From NCBI RefSeq assembly GCF_019880205.1, contig NZ_CP082294.1, positions 1-64,000 of the forward strand: a stretch of DNA of 64,000 nucleotides, read 5' to 3'. The translations under genes and the position numbers were made by a program. The notes beneath the pieces were generated by a model. The model had not been told where the DNA came from and did no database searches. It saw only the letters and a list, made by a program, of their open reading frames with translations. Below, in pieces: positions 19,116-28,717 of the stretch. Origin of the DNA: Pantoea alfalfae. GTDB lineage: Bacteria > Pseudomonadota > Gammaproteobacteria > Enterobacterales > Enterobacteriaceae. Within the stretch, counting starts at the first letter, position 1; each line of letters opens with the position of its first letter.

Positions 19116-21443
19116 CTAGCGAAGCATACCTGAGGTGGTGTGCGTCTCGTCGGTTACTCGCGTCATAGCGATCGGAATACTTTTATAGGCGGGAATGCCG
19201 CTTTTCGTATCGTGGCTGTCGAGCGGAACCATCACATTGGCTTCCGGGTAGTAAGCGCCGACTGAACCTGGTGCCATATCAATAATCACGATGGTCAGGT
19301 TTTTCATCTGACGCGAGGTGGGATTACCCTCCGGATCCAGTGCCATAAGATCGACACGGTCACCCACCCGCAGTCCTCGTTTCTCTGCCTCTTCGGCATT
19401 GATAAACAGCACATCGCGGCGGCCTGTCACGCCCCGATAGCGGTCATTTAGTCCGTACAGCGTGGTGTTGTACTGGTCGTGACTGCGCAGGGTGGTGAGG
19501 ACCAGATCATGGCATTTCAGCGAGCGGGGATCTTCGTTAATGCCCTGCATCACTTTAAACTGCGCACGACCGGAAGGCGTGAGCCAGACCCGTTCTGATG
19601 CGGCGTTATGGAGCCTGAAACCTCCCGGATGCTTAATCCGCTCGTTAAAGTTTTCGAACGCCGGGAACACCGCTTCAATGGCATCACGGATGCGGCTGTA
19701 ATCGGCGACCATGGCTGACCAGTCAACCACGCTGTCTGGCAGGGTTGCCTTAGCCAGTGAGGCGACCAGCGCGGGTTCAGATTTAAGATGAGGTGAAGCC
19801 GGGTTCAGCGAACCGCGCGAGGCATGTACCATCGACATGGAATCTTCAACGGTTACGCTCTGCGCGCCGGTAGCCTGAACATCGGTCTCAGTCCGGCCCA
19901 GCACCGGCAGCAGATAGTTGTGCCTGCCGAGTAACAGGTGTGAGCGGTTGAGTTTGGTGGCCATATGCACGACCAGATCTAAATTACGCATGGCCGGGAA
20001 CGTCACCTGGGGATCGGAGATTGCTTCTGCCAGGTTACCCCCCAGACAGAGCAGCGCTTTAGCTTTGCCATCGCGCATGGCCTTTATCGCCTCCACTGCG
20101 CCATGACCATGCTTTTGCGGCGGCCTGAAACCAAACACCTTCTCAATACCATCCAGTAGCGACTGCGGCGGAATCTCAGTGATGCCTACAGTGCGGTCGC
20201 CCTGCACATTGGAGTGTCCACGTAACGGACAGATACCTGCGCCCGGCTTACCGATATTGCCGCGCATCAGCAGCAGGTTGGCGATTTGCTGCACGTTCTG
20301 GGTGCCATACTGGTGCTGGGTAATCCCCATGCCATAACAGATGATGGTCCGTTCGGCGCTGGCATACAGCCGGGCGATATGCTGGATCTCCTCGCGCGCC
20401 ATGCCAGAGACTTTCAGGATATGCTCCCAGTCGGTGCTCTCCAGGTCGGCCTTGAGGGCATCAAAACCTTCTGTGTGCTCCCTGATAAATGCGTCATCAA
20501 TGACGCCGGGTTTGCCCTGGCTCAATGCCTCCTCGTGCATAGTGAGCAGGATCTTCATCACGCCTTTGAGCATTGCCGCGTCGCCGCCAACCCGCACTTT
20601 GTAATAGGTCGACGCCAGCTCAGTAGAGCTCATTGACAGCATTTCAATCGGACTTTGCGGCGAGGTAAAGCGTTCCAGCCCGCGCTCACGCAGTGGGTTT
20701 ATCGCCACGATAGTGGCCCCGCGTTTAGAGACTTCACGCAGCGTGCCGAGCATGCGCGGATGGTTGGTGCCAGGGTTATGACCGATACAGAGCACCAGAT
20801 CGCAGTGGTCAAAATCCTCCAGCTCTACCGTACCTTTACCAACGCCAATCGACTCTGGTAGCCCGACGCTGGTCGGTTCGTGGCACATGTTTGAACAGTC
20901 AGGGAAGTTGTTGGTGCCATATTCGCGGGCGAACAGCTGCCACAGGAACGCCGCTTCATTGGAGGCGCGGCCCGACGTATAGAACTCCACGCTATCGGGA
21001 TCGTCATAGCTGCGCAGATGCTCACCAATCTCCTGGAACGCCGTTTCCCACTCAATGGGCTGATAGGTGTCGGTAGTGGCATCGTACTTCATGGGATGGG
21101 TCAGCCGTCCTTCTCCCTCCAGATGCAGTGCGCTGCGCTCCCACAATTCAGTCACGGTATGCGCAGCAAAAAAGTCTGGCGTGGTGCGCTTGCTGGTGGC
21201 TTCCCACGAGACGGCTTTCGCCCCGTTTTCGCAGAATTCAAAAGATGAGGCGTGTTGCGGGTCTGGCCAGGCACAGCCCGGACAGTCAAAGCCCTGCGGC
21301 TGGTTGACTTTAAACAGGGCAATCACATCCTGCTTTACTGACATCTGGCCGCGGATAGCATCGGCAACCGCCTTTAGTGCGCCCCAACCACCGGCAGCAC
21401 CCCCATAAGGGGCGATGCCATTTGTGCGATTTTGCTCTTTCAT
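19116..21443 (-). CDS. FdhF/YdeP-family molybdopterin oxidoreductase
   Basis: 775 residues. It has the molybdopterin oxidoreductase fold with bis-MGD binding motifs, for example [41 protein letters not shown] and [22 protein letters not shown]-terminal molydop-binding domain is also present. An N-terminal CPGC motif replaces the usual four-cysteine [4Fe-4S] site, as in the YdeP family. E. coli YdeP is linked to acid resistance but its reaction is unproven, so the formate dehydrogenase label should not be assumed. The start at 21443 was preferred because GGAG lies 4 nt upstream; an ATG four codons earlier is the alternative. Single-gene unit with its own terminator. Confidence 0.92.
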   Translation of the reverse strand: MKEQNRTNGIAPYGGAAGGWGALKAVADAIRGQMSVKQDVIALFKVNQPQGFDCPGCAWPDPQHASSFEFCENGAKAVSWEATSKRTTPDFFAAHTVTELWERSALHLEGEGRLTHPMKYDATTDTYQPIEWETAFQEIGEHLRSYDDPDSVEFYTSGRASNEAAFLWQLFAREYGTNNFPDCSNMCHEPTSVGLPESIGVGKGTVELEDFDHCDLVLCIGHNPGTNHPRMLGTLREVSKRGATIVAINPLRERGLERFTSPQSPIEMLSMSSTELASTYYKVRVGGDAAMLKGVMKILLTMHEEALSQGKPGVIDDAFIREHTEGFDALKADLESTDWEHILKVSGMAREEIQHIARLYASAERTIICYGMGITQHQYGTQNVQQIANLLLMRGNIGKPGAGICPLRGHSNVQGDRTVGITEIPPQSLLDGIEKVFGFRPPQKHGHGAVEAIKAMRDGKAKALLCLGGNLAEAISDPQVTFPAMRNLDLVVHMATKLNRSHLLLGRHNYLLPVLGRTETDVQATGAQSVTVEDSMSMVHASRGSLNPASPHLKSEPALVASLAKATLPDSVVDWSAMVADYSRIRDAIEAVFPAFENFNERIKHPGGFRLHNAASERVWLTPSGRAQFKVMQGINEDPRSLKCHDLVLTTLRSHDQYNTTLYGLNDRYRGVTGRRDVLFINAEEAEKRGLRVGDRVDLMALDPEGNPTSRQMKNLTIVIIDMAPGSVGAYYPEANVMVPLDSHDTKSGIPAYKSIPIAMTRVTDETHTTSGMLR

Positions 21444-21969
21444 AATGCTCCACATTGTCTCTATTGTTATCGGCTAAGCCTGGTACATAAAAAGGAACAG
21501 CAACGTGGATTGTGGCTATTATTCAGCAAAATTTTTTCTCAAAATGTTTCGGCAGGGATCCTGCGCTCTGTTTTTCTGGTATGAAATAAGAGGGAGGGTC
21601 AGGTAATAATAAACGAGACGGTACTGCGTTATCATCAGGGTAATTTATCAGAGACTGAAAGGTTACTATGACTGGTAATAAAACGATGGCAGGTAAATGG
21701 TTGTTATAGAAGGCTGATAATCTGATAGCGAGCCTGAAGTGTTTAATTTCTTAGGGGGAAAGTCATTACGGTTAATATTTCTACCTGTACACTAAAGCGG
21801 AAAAAATATTCACAACGGCAGTGTTGGTGTAACGGGATCCGGGCACAGGAAAATATAACAGATCGTTATTACCGCACAAATTAACAACCCGCTCTGGTAT
21901 TTAAAGTATCGTTCTGCAGGTATCTGTTCACATCATGAGACAGCACCGTTGCCGGGCGTTGTTGGCCGA
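21444..21969. other. Intergenic region, 526 bp
   Basis: Promoter region of the leftward ydeP-like gene and tail of the cupin gene. No supported gene. A 13-codon frame at 21668 with a weak AAAGG upstream was noted but not called. Confidence 0.45.
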
Positions 21970-22308
21970 TCAGGAGAGGTCTGTACGATCGCCTCGTGTT
22001 GTCGGATGAGAAATCACAATAAACTCCACTGGCGCATCGCTGTTATTTCTGGCCTGGTGTTTAGCGTGTGGCGGAATTTCGATTCCCTGTTGCGCACTGA
22101 TATCATGCACTTCGCCCTCCAGCTCCATCGACAGTACGCCCTGAAGAACAAAGAAAAACTGCCGGGAGGAAGCATGATAGTGTCTTTTCTCACGGGTGGC
22201 GGGCGGCATTTTTTCATGAATGACTAACATATCTTTGCGGTTTATCAGATACCAGCCATCGCACCCGTCTCCCCAGACATAATGTTCTGCATTCTCTTTT
22301 GAAATCAT
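21970..22308 (-). CDS. Single-domain cupin protein
   Basis: 112-residue cupin. The first conserved motif can be read in EKRHYHASSRQFFFVLQGVL (metal-type His-x-His, then FFVLQG), and the second in IPPHAKHQARN. The fold usually holds a divalent metal and acts as a small dioxygenase, isomerase or sensor; which applies here is not evident. CAGGA lies 3-4 nt upstream of the ATG. It stands alone, facing away from the ComB-like gene. Confidence 0.82.
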   Translation of the reverse strand: MISKENAEHYVWGDGCDGWYLINRKDMLVIHEKMPPATREKRHYHASSRQFFFVLQGVLSMELEGEVHDISAQQGIEIPPHAKHQARNNSDAPVEFIVISHPTTRGDRTDLS

Positions 22309-22510
22309 CGTCCTGCGCCCTGATTGTTGTTGTAAGGATTCAAACCCCGGCTAACTATACAAGGCCAGGTTGTTGACGCTCAAATTTTAATGTTGGTAAT
22401 AACCTCAATGGATTTTTGGCTGTGGTGGTAACCTAATCGATCATGACCCGCCAATGGCGTGTCATAGATTGAGCGGTGCACGCCTGACAGCCTGTAACGG
22501 AGGATGAGAT

Positions 22511-23239
22511 ATGCACTGGTTTAATCAGGACAGATTTGACGTTCGCCTTGAGTGGGGGACAGCAGCAGTCCGTTACGCGGCAAAGAATGTGGAGTGTATC
22601 GTGATCGTCGATGTGATGTCTTTCTCCACCTGTGTCAGCATAGCGGTCGATAATGGCGCACAGGTTTATCCTTACCCCTGGAAGGAGGCATCTGCCATCG
22701 GTTTTGCAAACAACATCGGCGCACGGCTCGCCAGCTTCGACAGGTTATCTGACAGGGACGGTTTTAGTCTCTCGCCTGCGTCGATCAGGAAAATAGCAGA
22801 GGGCGAGAAACTGGTACTGCCGTCTCCCAATGGATCAGCGATTTCATTCCTGGCCCGGGATGTGGATACGGACGTCACCGTATTCAGCGGTTGCTTCAGG
22901 AACCTCTCGCAGACTGCAATGGCCTGCCGGGACTTTAAACGCATTCTGATTATCCCCTGTGGGGAGCGCTGGCCCGATGGCACGCTTCGGCCGGCCATAG
23001 AGGACTATGCTGCAGCCGGTGGCATTATTGCGGCAATCGGGCATGACCGTTGCTCCCCGGAAGCAGCAGGTGCGGTTGCCGCCTGGCAGCAGCTGAATCT
23101 ATTATCTCTTCGCGAATGCGCTTCAGCGCTGGAACTTCAACAGCGCGGATTTCAGGAGGATGTCGATCTCTGTCTGGATCTGGATAGCGCGCAGTGGGCC
23201 TGTCAGTTGCAGGGTGATTTTTATGCGGCAGGTTCGTAA
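22511..23239 (+). CDS. ComB-like 2-phosphosulfolactate phosphatase family protein
   Basis: 242 residues. ComB family signature segments are VDVMSFSTCVSIAVDNGAQV near the start, LPSPNGS near residue 97, and PCGERWPDGTLRPAIEDYAA near 155. Archaeal ComB removes phosphate from 2-phosphosulfolactate on the way to coenzyme M. Enterobacteria do not make coenzyme M, so here the true substrate is open; sulfolactate metabolism is one possibility given the organosulfur cluster 30 kb away. GGAGG lies 7 nt upstream of the ATG. Single gene, converging on yajD. Confidence 0.85.
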   Translation: MHWFNQDRFDVRLEWGTAAVRYAAKNVECIVIVDVMSFSTCVSIAVDNGAQVYPYPWKEASAIGFANNIGARLASFDRLSDRDGFSLSPASIRKIAEGEKLVLPSPNGSAISFLARDVDTDVTVFSGCFRNLSQTAMACRDFKRILIIPCGERWPDGTLRPAIEDYAAAGGIIAAIGHDRCSPEAAGAVAAWQQLNLLSLRECASALELQQRGFQEDVDLCLDLDSAQWACQLQGDFYAAGS

Positions 23240-23246
23240 CGAGGCT

Positions 23247-23280
23247 GAGCCTGTCAGCGCATTGTTGTCCTGACAGGCTC
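23247..23280. other. 11-bp inverted repeat between convergent genes
   Basis: Perfect arms GAGCCTGTCAG (23247-23257) and CTGACAGGCTC (23270-23280) with a 12-nt loop, between the ends of the comB-like gene and yajD. Neither side has a U-run, so it may be a weak or processing hairpin instead of a standard terminator. Confidence 0.6.
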
Positions 23281-23293
23281 AAAAATTAAGCGG

Positions 23294-23641
23294 TTACTTC
23301 TTCTTATTCAGCATCGACTTCAGATCGGCAAAGGGATTGTAGGTCGCCTCACCAACATCTTTTTGTGCATCCTCGCCTGCGACCACGCGGGTGCCATACT
23401 GGTCAGCTTCGGTGTACTTCGAGTGCTCATGGTCGTGACAATAGAGACACAACAACTCCCAGTTGCTGCCATCTTCCGGATTATTGGTGTGGTCATGATC
23501 AATATGGTGAACCGTCAGCTCGCGCAGATTTGAATAAACAAATTCGCGTGAGCAGCGCCCACACACCCACGGATAGATTTTAAGTGCTTTCTCACGGTAG
23601 CCGCTTTCCAGCCGCGAATAGTTTTTAGGGATCAGAGCCAT
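23294..23641 (-). CDS. yajD: HNH nuclease family protein YajD
   Basis: 115 residues, the same length as E. coli YajD and nearly identical as I recall that sequence. The HNH motif is complete: zinc cysteines WVCGRCSREF, catalytic ELTVHHIDHDHTNN, NWELLCLYCHDHEHSK. Its in vivo substrate is unknown. The start at 23641 matches the family (MALIPKNYSRLESGYREKAL); the frame opens 19 codons earlier without support. yajD is usually a chromosomal core gene, so a plasmid copy is unusual. Confidence 0.93.
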   Translation of the reverse strand: MALIPKNYSRLESGYREKALKIYPWVCGRCSREFVYSNLRELTVHHIDHDHTNNPEDGSNWELLCLYCHDHEHSKYTEADQYGTRVVAGEDAQKDVGEATYNPFADLKSMLNKKK

Positions 23642-23873
23642 GGCATTGATTACCTGTTTTGCAGAGGTGTTCACGATAGTGCAGACACTATATCCCACAA
23701 CGGAACCAGAGGAAAAATCATCCTGTTACGCGGGAAGGCGGGCTGACAAGCTCAAAGCGATAACCGGCAGCTACCCGCTACTAAAAACTTAACCTGTTGC
23801 CAGCGCTAGCCCTGCCTATCAGCAGGATAACGCCAGAAACATGAAGATTTACCGCTTTGCTTAAAATTCCGCG

Positions 23874-24041
23874 CTAAATGTAATGCCGGATGCCATAAAC
23901 TGCCCAGAAAATCGCGTTGGCTCCCAGATAAATCCAGCACCCCCAGTAGGCAATGGGTTCGCGTCGGGTACGGAGTTTGGGCAGAAAGATCAGTAAATAG
24001 AGTGCAGAGGCGATAAGCGAAACGAAGTAGAAAAATTTCAT
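23874..24041 (-). CDS. Small two-segment membrane protein, 55 aa
   Basis: A short gene easily missed by length cut-offs. The peptide begins MKFFYFVSLIASALYLLIFL (one membrane helix), then a basic loop PKLRTRREP, then a second helix starting YWGCWIYLGANAIFWAVYGI, ending RHYI. A strong GGAGA lies 7 nt upstream of the ATG at 24041. Topology is probably N-in or N-out with both helices in the inner membrane. No family was recognised. It stands alone between yajD and the RND pump gene. Confidence 0.75.
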   Translation of the reverse strand: MKFFYFVSLIASALYLLIFLPKLRTRREPIAYWGCWIYLGANAIFWAVYGIRHYI

Positions 24042-24325
24042 TGTTCTCTCCTGATTGATATCCTTTTTTCAGGATAGTCAGGGATGACTATTTTGCTCAG
24101 TTCATCATCAGATTCGTTCTACACCGATGTTTTTAGCAATCACACCGGATATGACCCGATCAGGCCGCTACAAAATAAACTGGCGGCACCGCGTCGCGAT
24201 CAGCCCGGTTGAGGAAAAGATCATGTCAGGATGTTTAACCGGATGTGACAACCTATAATCAACGCAGTTTGTTGACCTGCAGGAATGCAGGTTTTACTCC
24301 CGCCCCAAAGGATGAGATCCCGCTG

Positions 24326-27300
24326 ATGTTTTCTCGCTTTTTTATTTATCGTCCCGTGTTCGCATGGGTTGTTGCCATTTTAATTATGCTGCTTGGTGCG
24401 CTTTCCATCACCCTGTTGCCGGTTGAACAATATCCTGATGTTGCACCGCCCTCGGTAAATATCAGTGCGACTTACACCGGTGCCTCTGCGGAGACGCTGG
24501 AGAACAGCGTCACTCAGGTGATTGAGCAGCAGCTGACCGGGCTGGATAATCTGCTCTATTTTACCTCCAGCAGCAGCTCGCAGGGGAATGTGTCGGTCAC
24601 CGTCACTTTCAGTCAGGGCACCGATCCGGATACCGCGCAGGTGCAGGTGCAGAACAAGGTGCAGCAGGCGCTCTCGCGTCTGCCCAGCGAGGTGCAGCAG
24701 CTTGGCGTCACCGTGACCAAATCACAGTCGAACTTCCTGCTGGTGATGGGGCTGTATGACACGACAGGTAAAAGCAACAGCACCGATATCGGCGACTGGC
24801 TGGTCAGTAATATGCAGGAGCCGCTGGCCAGGACTGAAGGCATCGGTGACATCCAGGTGTTTGGCGGCCAGTATGCGATGCGCATCTGGCTCGATCCCTT
24901 CAAGCTAAACTCTTATGCGTTGCAGCCCTCCGACGTGTCGGCAGCAATACGCTCGCAGAACATTCAGGTTTCAGCCGGTAAAATCGGCGGCCTTCCATCA
25001 CCTGACAATCAACAACTCACGGCCACGGTCAGAGCGCAGTCACGGCTGCAGACGCCGGAACAATTTCGCAACATCATTGTTAAAAGTGATAAAAGCGGCG
25101 CCATCGTGCGGGTAGGGGATGTGGCGCGGGTAGAGCTGGGCGGCGAATCTTATGACATGACCACCCGACTCAACGGGCATCCTGCGGCGGGTGTCGGCGT
25201 AATGCTGGCACCGGGTGCGAATGCGCTGGCCACGGCGACGCTGGTCAAAAACAAAGTTGAAGAGTATCGCCACTCGATGCCGCAGGGCTACGAAGTGGCC
25301 TATGCGCTCGACAGCACCGACTTCATCAAAATCTCCGTTGAGGATGTGGTGATCACCCTGATCGAAGCCATCGCGCTGGTGGTGGTGGTGATGTACCTGT
25401 TCCTGCAAAACATCCGCGCGACGCTGATCCCGGCGCTGGCGGTGCCGGTCGTGCTGCTCGGCACCTTTGGTGTACTGGCGCTGTGCGGCTATACCATCAA
25501 TACCCTGACGCTGTTTGCGATGGTACTGGCTATCGGGCTACTGGTGGATGATGCGATCGTGGTTGTGGAAAACGTCGAGCGCATTATGCATGACGAAGGT
25601 TTGCCGGCGCGTGAGGCAACGGAAAAGTCGATGAAGGAGATCTCCGGTGCGCTGGTGGCTATCGCGCTGGTGCTTTCCGCTGTCTTTCTGCCTATGGCCT
25701 TTTTTGCCGGATCAACCGGCGTGATCTATCGGCAGTTCTCCGTCACTATCATAGCCGCCATGACCTTCTCTGTGGTGGTGGCGCTAACCCTGACGCCTGC
25801 GCTGTGTGGCATGCTGCTGCGGCCAACAGCACCCCATCGCAAAGGCTTCTTTGGCGGGTTTAACCGCTTTTATGCTGCCACCGAGCGTCAGTATCGTCAT
25901 AAAGTGGTGAAAACGTTGCGTCGTCCGCTAATCATGGTGTCACTCTACGCCGCAATGGGCGTGGTGCTGTTTGTGATGTTCACCCGACTGCCAGGCAGCT
26001 TCCTGCCGACCGAAGATCAGGGCAGCATTATGCTTCAGGCGACGTTGCCTGCGGGCGCAACCGCCAGCCGCACAGAGGCCGTTAATCAGCAGATTGTTGA
26101 CTGGTTCCTGACGGAAGAGAAACAGAACATTGATGTGGTCTTCACCATCAACGGCTTTAACTTCAGCGGTGCGGCGCAGAATGCCGGTATGGCGTTTATC
26201 AAACTTAAAAACTGGGACCAGCGACCCGGCAGTGAGAACTCTGCCGAAGCGATTGCCGGACGCGCCACCTATGCGCTTGCGTCGATTCGGGATGCGCAGA
26301 TCTTTGCACTGACACCGCCGTCGGTGCCGGGGCTGGGACAGAATAATGGCTTCACCTATGAGCTGCTGGCCAGCGGTGGCACCACGCGTGAGCAACTGGG
26401 TAACCTCCGCGATCAGCTGTTGCAGAGCGCCGCGCAAAGCCCGGAACTGATCGGCGTGCGGGCGAATATCCTGCCACAGACTCCGCAGCTGCAGATTGAT
26501 ATCGATACCAGTAAAGCGGTGGCGCTGGGACTTCAGCTGGATGATGTGACCGACACGCTGACCAGCGCCTGGGGCGGAGCTTACATCAATGACTTTATTG
26601 ATCGTGGCCGGGTGAAACGCGTTTATCTGCAGGGCGATGGTCAGTATCGCTCCGCGCCGTCGGATCTGGATAAGTGGTACATCCGTAACAGTGAAGGCAG
26701 CATGACGCCGTTCTCAGCGTTTGCTTCGACCCGCTGGACCATGGGACCGGAAAGTCTTAACCGCTACAACGGCTCTGCCTCGTATGAAATTCAGGGTCAG
26801 AACGCCGAAGGGTTCAGCTCCGGTGATGCCATGAACACCATTGAGCGGCTGGCCAATGAACTACCGGCAGGCACGACGGGCGCGTGGAGCGGACTCTCGC
26901 TGCAGGAGAAGCAGGCGGGCGGGCAGTCGACCACGCTTTATGCGATCTCGATTCTGGTGGTTTTCCTCTGCCTGGCTGCGCTGTATGAAAGCTGGTCGGT
27001 GCCATTCTCCGTACTGTTAGCGGTGCCACTCGGTGTATTGGGTACGGTGCTGGCCGTGGCGCTGCGCGGATTAAGCAACGATATCTACTTCCAGGTGGCG
27101 TTGCTGACTACGGTCGGGCTGACTTCCAAGAACGCGATATTGATTATCGAATTTGCCGAGGATGCAGTGCGTCGGGGCAGTTCGCTGAGTGCTGCAGCGT
27201 TACTGGCGGCACGCACCCGTCTGCGACCGATTATGATGACCTCACTGGCCTTTATCGCCGGGGTGATACCGCTGGCGTTGGCGACCGGTGCCGGTGCTAA

Positions 27301-27430
27301 CAGCCGCATCGCCATCGGCACCGGTATCATTGGCGGCACGCTGGCAGGTACCGTGCTGGCATTATTCTTCGTTCCGCTATTCTTTGTGCTGGTGAAGCAC
27401 TATCTGACCCGGCATCGTGACGCAAAATAA
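24326..27430 (+). CDS. AcrB-type RND multidrug efflux pump (HAE1 family)
   Basis: 1034-residue inner-membrane proton/drug antiporter with 12 membrane helices and two large periplasmic loops. The proton-relay aspartates are present in TM4 (LLVDDAIVVVENVE) and the lysine in TM10 (TSKNAILIIEFAED). MFSRFFIYRPVFAWVVAI is a typical family start, so the start at 24326 was preferred over the frame opening at 24245. No membrane-fusion protein, outer-membrane channel or regulator gene lies next to it. Like E. coli AcrD, it would have to borrow AcrA/TolC-type partners from elsewhere. Length agrees with AcrD/AcrF. Confidence 0.95.
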   Translation: MFSRFFIYRPVFAWVVAILIMLLGALSITLLPVEQYPDVAPPSVNISATYTGASAETLENSVTQVIEQQLTGLDNLLYFTSSSSSQGNVSVTVTFSQGTDPDTAQVQVQNKVQQALSRLPSEVQQLGVTVTKSQSNFLLVMGLYDTTGKSNSTDIGDWLVSNMQEPLARTEGIGDIQVFGGQYAMRIWLDPFKLNSYALQPSDVSAAIRSQNIQVSAGKIGGLPSPDNQQLTATVRAQSRLQTPEQFRNIIVKSDKSGAIVRVGDVARVELGGESYDMTTRLNGHPAAGVGVMLAPGANALATATLVKNKVEEYRHSMPQGYEVAYALDSTDFIKISVEDVVITLIEAIALVVVVMYLFLQNIRATLIPALAVPVVLLGTFGVLALCGYTINTLTLFAMVLAIGLLVDDAIVVVENVERIMHDEGLPAREATEKSMKEISGALVAIALVLSAVFLPMAFFAGSTGVIYRQFSVTIIAAMTFSVVVALTLTPALCGMLLRPTAPHRKGFFGGFNRFYAATERQYRHKVVKTLRRPLIMVSLYAAMGVVLFVMFTRLPGSFLPTEDQGSIMLQATLPAGATASRTEAVNQQIVDWFLTEEKQNIDVVFTINGFNFSGAAQNAGMAFIKLKNWDQRPGSENSAEAIAGRATYALASIRDAQIFALTPPSVPGLGQNNGFTYELLASGGTTREQLGNLRDQLLQSAAQSPELIGVRANILPQTPQLQIDIDTSKAVALGLQLDDVTDTLTSAWGGAYINDFIDRGRVKRVYLQGDGQYRSAPSDLDKWYIRNSEGSMTPFSAFASTRWTMGPESLNRYNGSASYEIQGQNAEGFSSGDAMNTIERLANELPAGTTGAWSGLSLQEKQAGGQSTTLYAISILVVFLCLAALYESWSVPFSVLLAVPLGVLGTVLAVALRGLSNDIYFQVALLTTVGLTSKNAILIIEFAEDAVRRGSSLSAAALLAARTRLRPIMMTSLAFIAGVIPLALATGAGANSRIAIGTGIIGGTLAGTVLALFFVPLFFVLVKHYLTRHRDAK

Positions 27431-27651
27431 TGCTCTCAGCTCGTCTGTCCGACAGGACTGGCGGGCTGAAATCACGGCTCCTCCGGTAAAACGTGCCGTC
27501 AGATCCGCTATCCGGGTCGCGCATACCAGAGAGGTGAAAAAGCGTAAAGTATTTTATGGCAGAGACAGATGAGGGGCGAAAATCGTCGTGGGTTCACTCA
27601 GGAGAGATGCCACTCCATGGCGTAAAACGTCCTAAAGCGCTTTATTCAGAA

Positions 27652-27828
27652 TTACTTAGAAGGACGGCGACTAATCTTGCCTCCTTTCCGACCGGCTTCC
27701 CTGGCTTTCTCATGATCATTTTTGAAATTGCCCCCACTGACTTTGCCTCCTGCACTGCCAGCTTCACTCGCACGTTCCGGATCGTTGGCAAAATTACCGG
27801 CACCACCTCTGTATTTCTGTTGTGTCAT
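27652..27828 (-). CDS. KGG-repeat stress protein (YciG-like)
   Basis: 58 residues, below common length cut-offs. It has two and a half KGG-type repeats: YRGGAGNFANDPERASEAG, then GGKVSGGNFKNDHEKAREAG, then RKGGKIS. This matches the YciG/GsiB-like stress-induced hydrophilin family, in E. coli under RpoS and needed for swimming in some backgrounds. GAGG lies 7 nt upstream of the ATG. It stands between the RND pump gene and a rightward hypothetical gene. Its frame is covered on the other strand by a spurious 101-codon frame. Confidence 0.9.
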   Translation of the reverse strand: MTQQKYRGGAGNFANDPERASEAGSAGGKVSGGNFKNDHEKAREAGRKGGKISRRPSK

Positions 27829-28029
27829 AGGAAGACCTCATATCAATGTTCCATTAGATAAAAAGGACTAGCTAGTCACACCAGGAAGCATAGTCGCCCG
27901 CTTCGTTTATGCAAATGCACAGCGTCAAGGCCTTGATAAGGCAGAGATTAAATTTCTTCTGCCGGTTAGCCACAGCAGGGCAATGACTGATGAGCTACGC
28001 TTAAAGGCCTGACGAAAAAGGAGAATGCT

Positions 28030-28323
28030 ATGAGCGACGCGACATTAATCGACACGCTTGAGTTTGGTTCTGACGAGCAGAAGCAGAAATATGAAATCTA
28101 CGGCGATGATGCACAGACGCCCACTTTTGCTGTGATCTCACGACAGCAGGGCGATAGCTGGCAGAAACTGGAGGAGAAAATCACTTTTGCTGCGCAGGAT
28201 GAACAGCAGGAAGCGATGGGATCAATGGGCTACGGCTCCGGCGATACGCTGCCCGATCTACGCGATTTGACTGCCGAAGCGCGGGAGCGTTGCGAACGGC
28301 ACTGGCAGGAGCAGAGTGCATAA
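28030..28323 (+). CDS. Hypothetical acidic small protein
   Basis: 97 residues, acidic and hydrophilic, not recognised. It begins MSDATLIDTLEFGSDEQKQK and has a central helix-rich part (WQKLEEKITFAAQDEQQEAM) and a Gly/Asp loop (GYGSGDTLPDLRDL). AAGGAG lies 7 nt upstream of the ATG. Its neighbours, a KGG stress protein and relB, hint at a stress-linked island but do not give a function. Confidence 0.7.
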   Translation: MSDATLIDTLEFGSDEQKQKYEIYGDDAQTPTFAVISRQQGDSWQKLEEKITFAAQDEQQEAMGSMGYGSGDTLPDLRDLTAEARERCERHWQEQSA

Positions 28324-28364
28324 TGAGCAGAGAGCTGCTCATTTTTAGCAGTGAAGGCGTCCGA

Positions 28365-28448
28365 TTAAGAGAGACGCCAGGAGGCCGCAGAATAAACCTC
28401 TGAGTGCTCTCTTTTTCCGACAGCCACCACATAACCGACCCAGCGCAT
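28365..28448 (-). pseudogene. relE: relE toxin remnant with internal deletion
   Basis: The start codon overlaps the relB stop (TAATG), the coupled arrangement known from relBE. The frame then encodes only 27 residues. After MRWVG it reads YVVAVGKREHSEVYSAA, matching the C-terminus of E. coli RelE (ISVGKRERSEVYSEA, from memory). About 70 codons of the toxin body are missing, including the Arg/Lys residues that cut mRNA in the ribosome A site. The remnant cannot be a working toxin. The deletion is in frame. Confidence 0.8.
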
Positions 28449-28717
28449 TAACGATCATCCAGTGTGACCCGTACAGGCTCAGGGTTCCTCAGGCGTTCTT
28501 TAACGCTGTCTGCTAACGTTGCATCTTCGTCACTGAGTAACGTCTGCTTAAAGGGAAGACGTTCATTATCTGCGATATATTCAGCCATGAGGCGCAGCGC
28601 ATCAGATGGCGTTACACCCATTTTTTCGGGCGCAGCATAGGATGGTGTTTTCAGATCATCATCGATTCGAATGTTAATTGTGCCCAGGGTCAGCCCTTTT
28701 GTATTTACATTTGACAT
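28448..28717 (-). CDS. relB: RelB antitoxin, orphan
   Basis: 89 residues. From residue 12 on it is closely similar to E. coli Rel[13 protein letters not shown] (ribbon-helix-helix DNA-binding strand), [49 protein letters not shown]. RelB binds its own promoter and wraps round RelE. Here RelE is reduced to a 27-residue remnant, so RelB is an orphan that could still repress its operon or neutralise a chromosomal RelE. The start is uncertain: ATG at 28717 adds about ten residues and has no strong ribosome binding site. Confidence 0.9.
   Translation of the reverse strand: MSNVNTKGLTLGTINIRIDDDLKTPSYAAPEKMGVTPSDALRLMAEYIADNERLPFKQTLLSDEDATLADSVKERLRNPEPVRVTLDDR

Noticed and set aside
23247-23280. 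Rho-independent terminator between comB-like gene and yajD
   Set aside because: The 11-bp stem is perfect but neither strand has a U-run, so it was listed only as an inverted repeat.
27556-27861. 101-codon plus-strand frame
   Set aside because: It is antisense to the KGG-repeat gene, which has a clear family match and ribosome binding site.
28181-28432. 83-codon minus-strand frame over the relE remnant
   Set aside because: Out of frame with the RelE-like residues and without a ribosome binding site.
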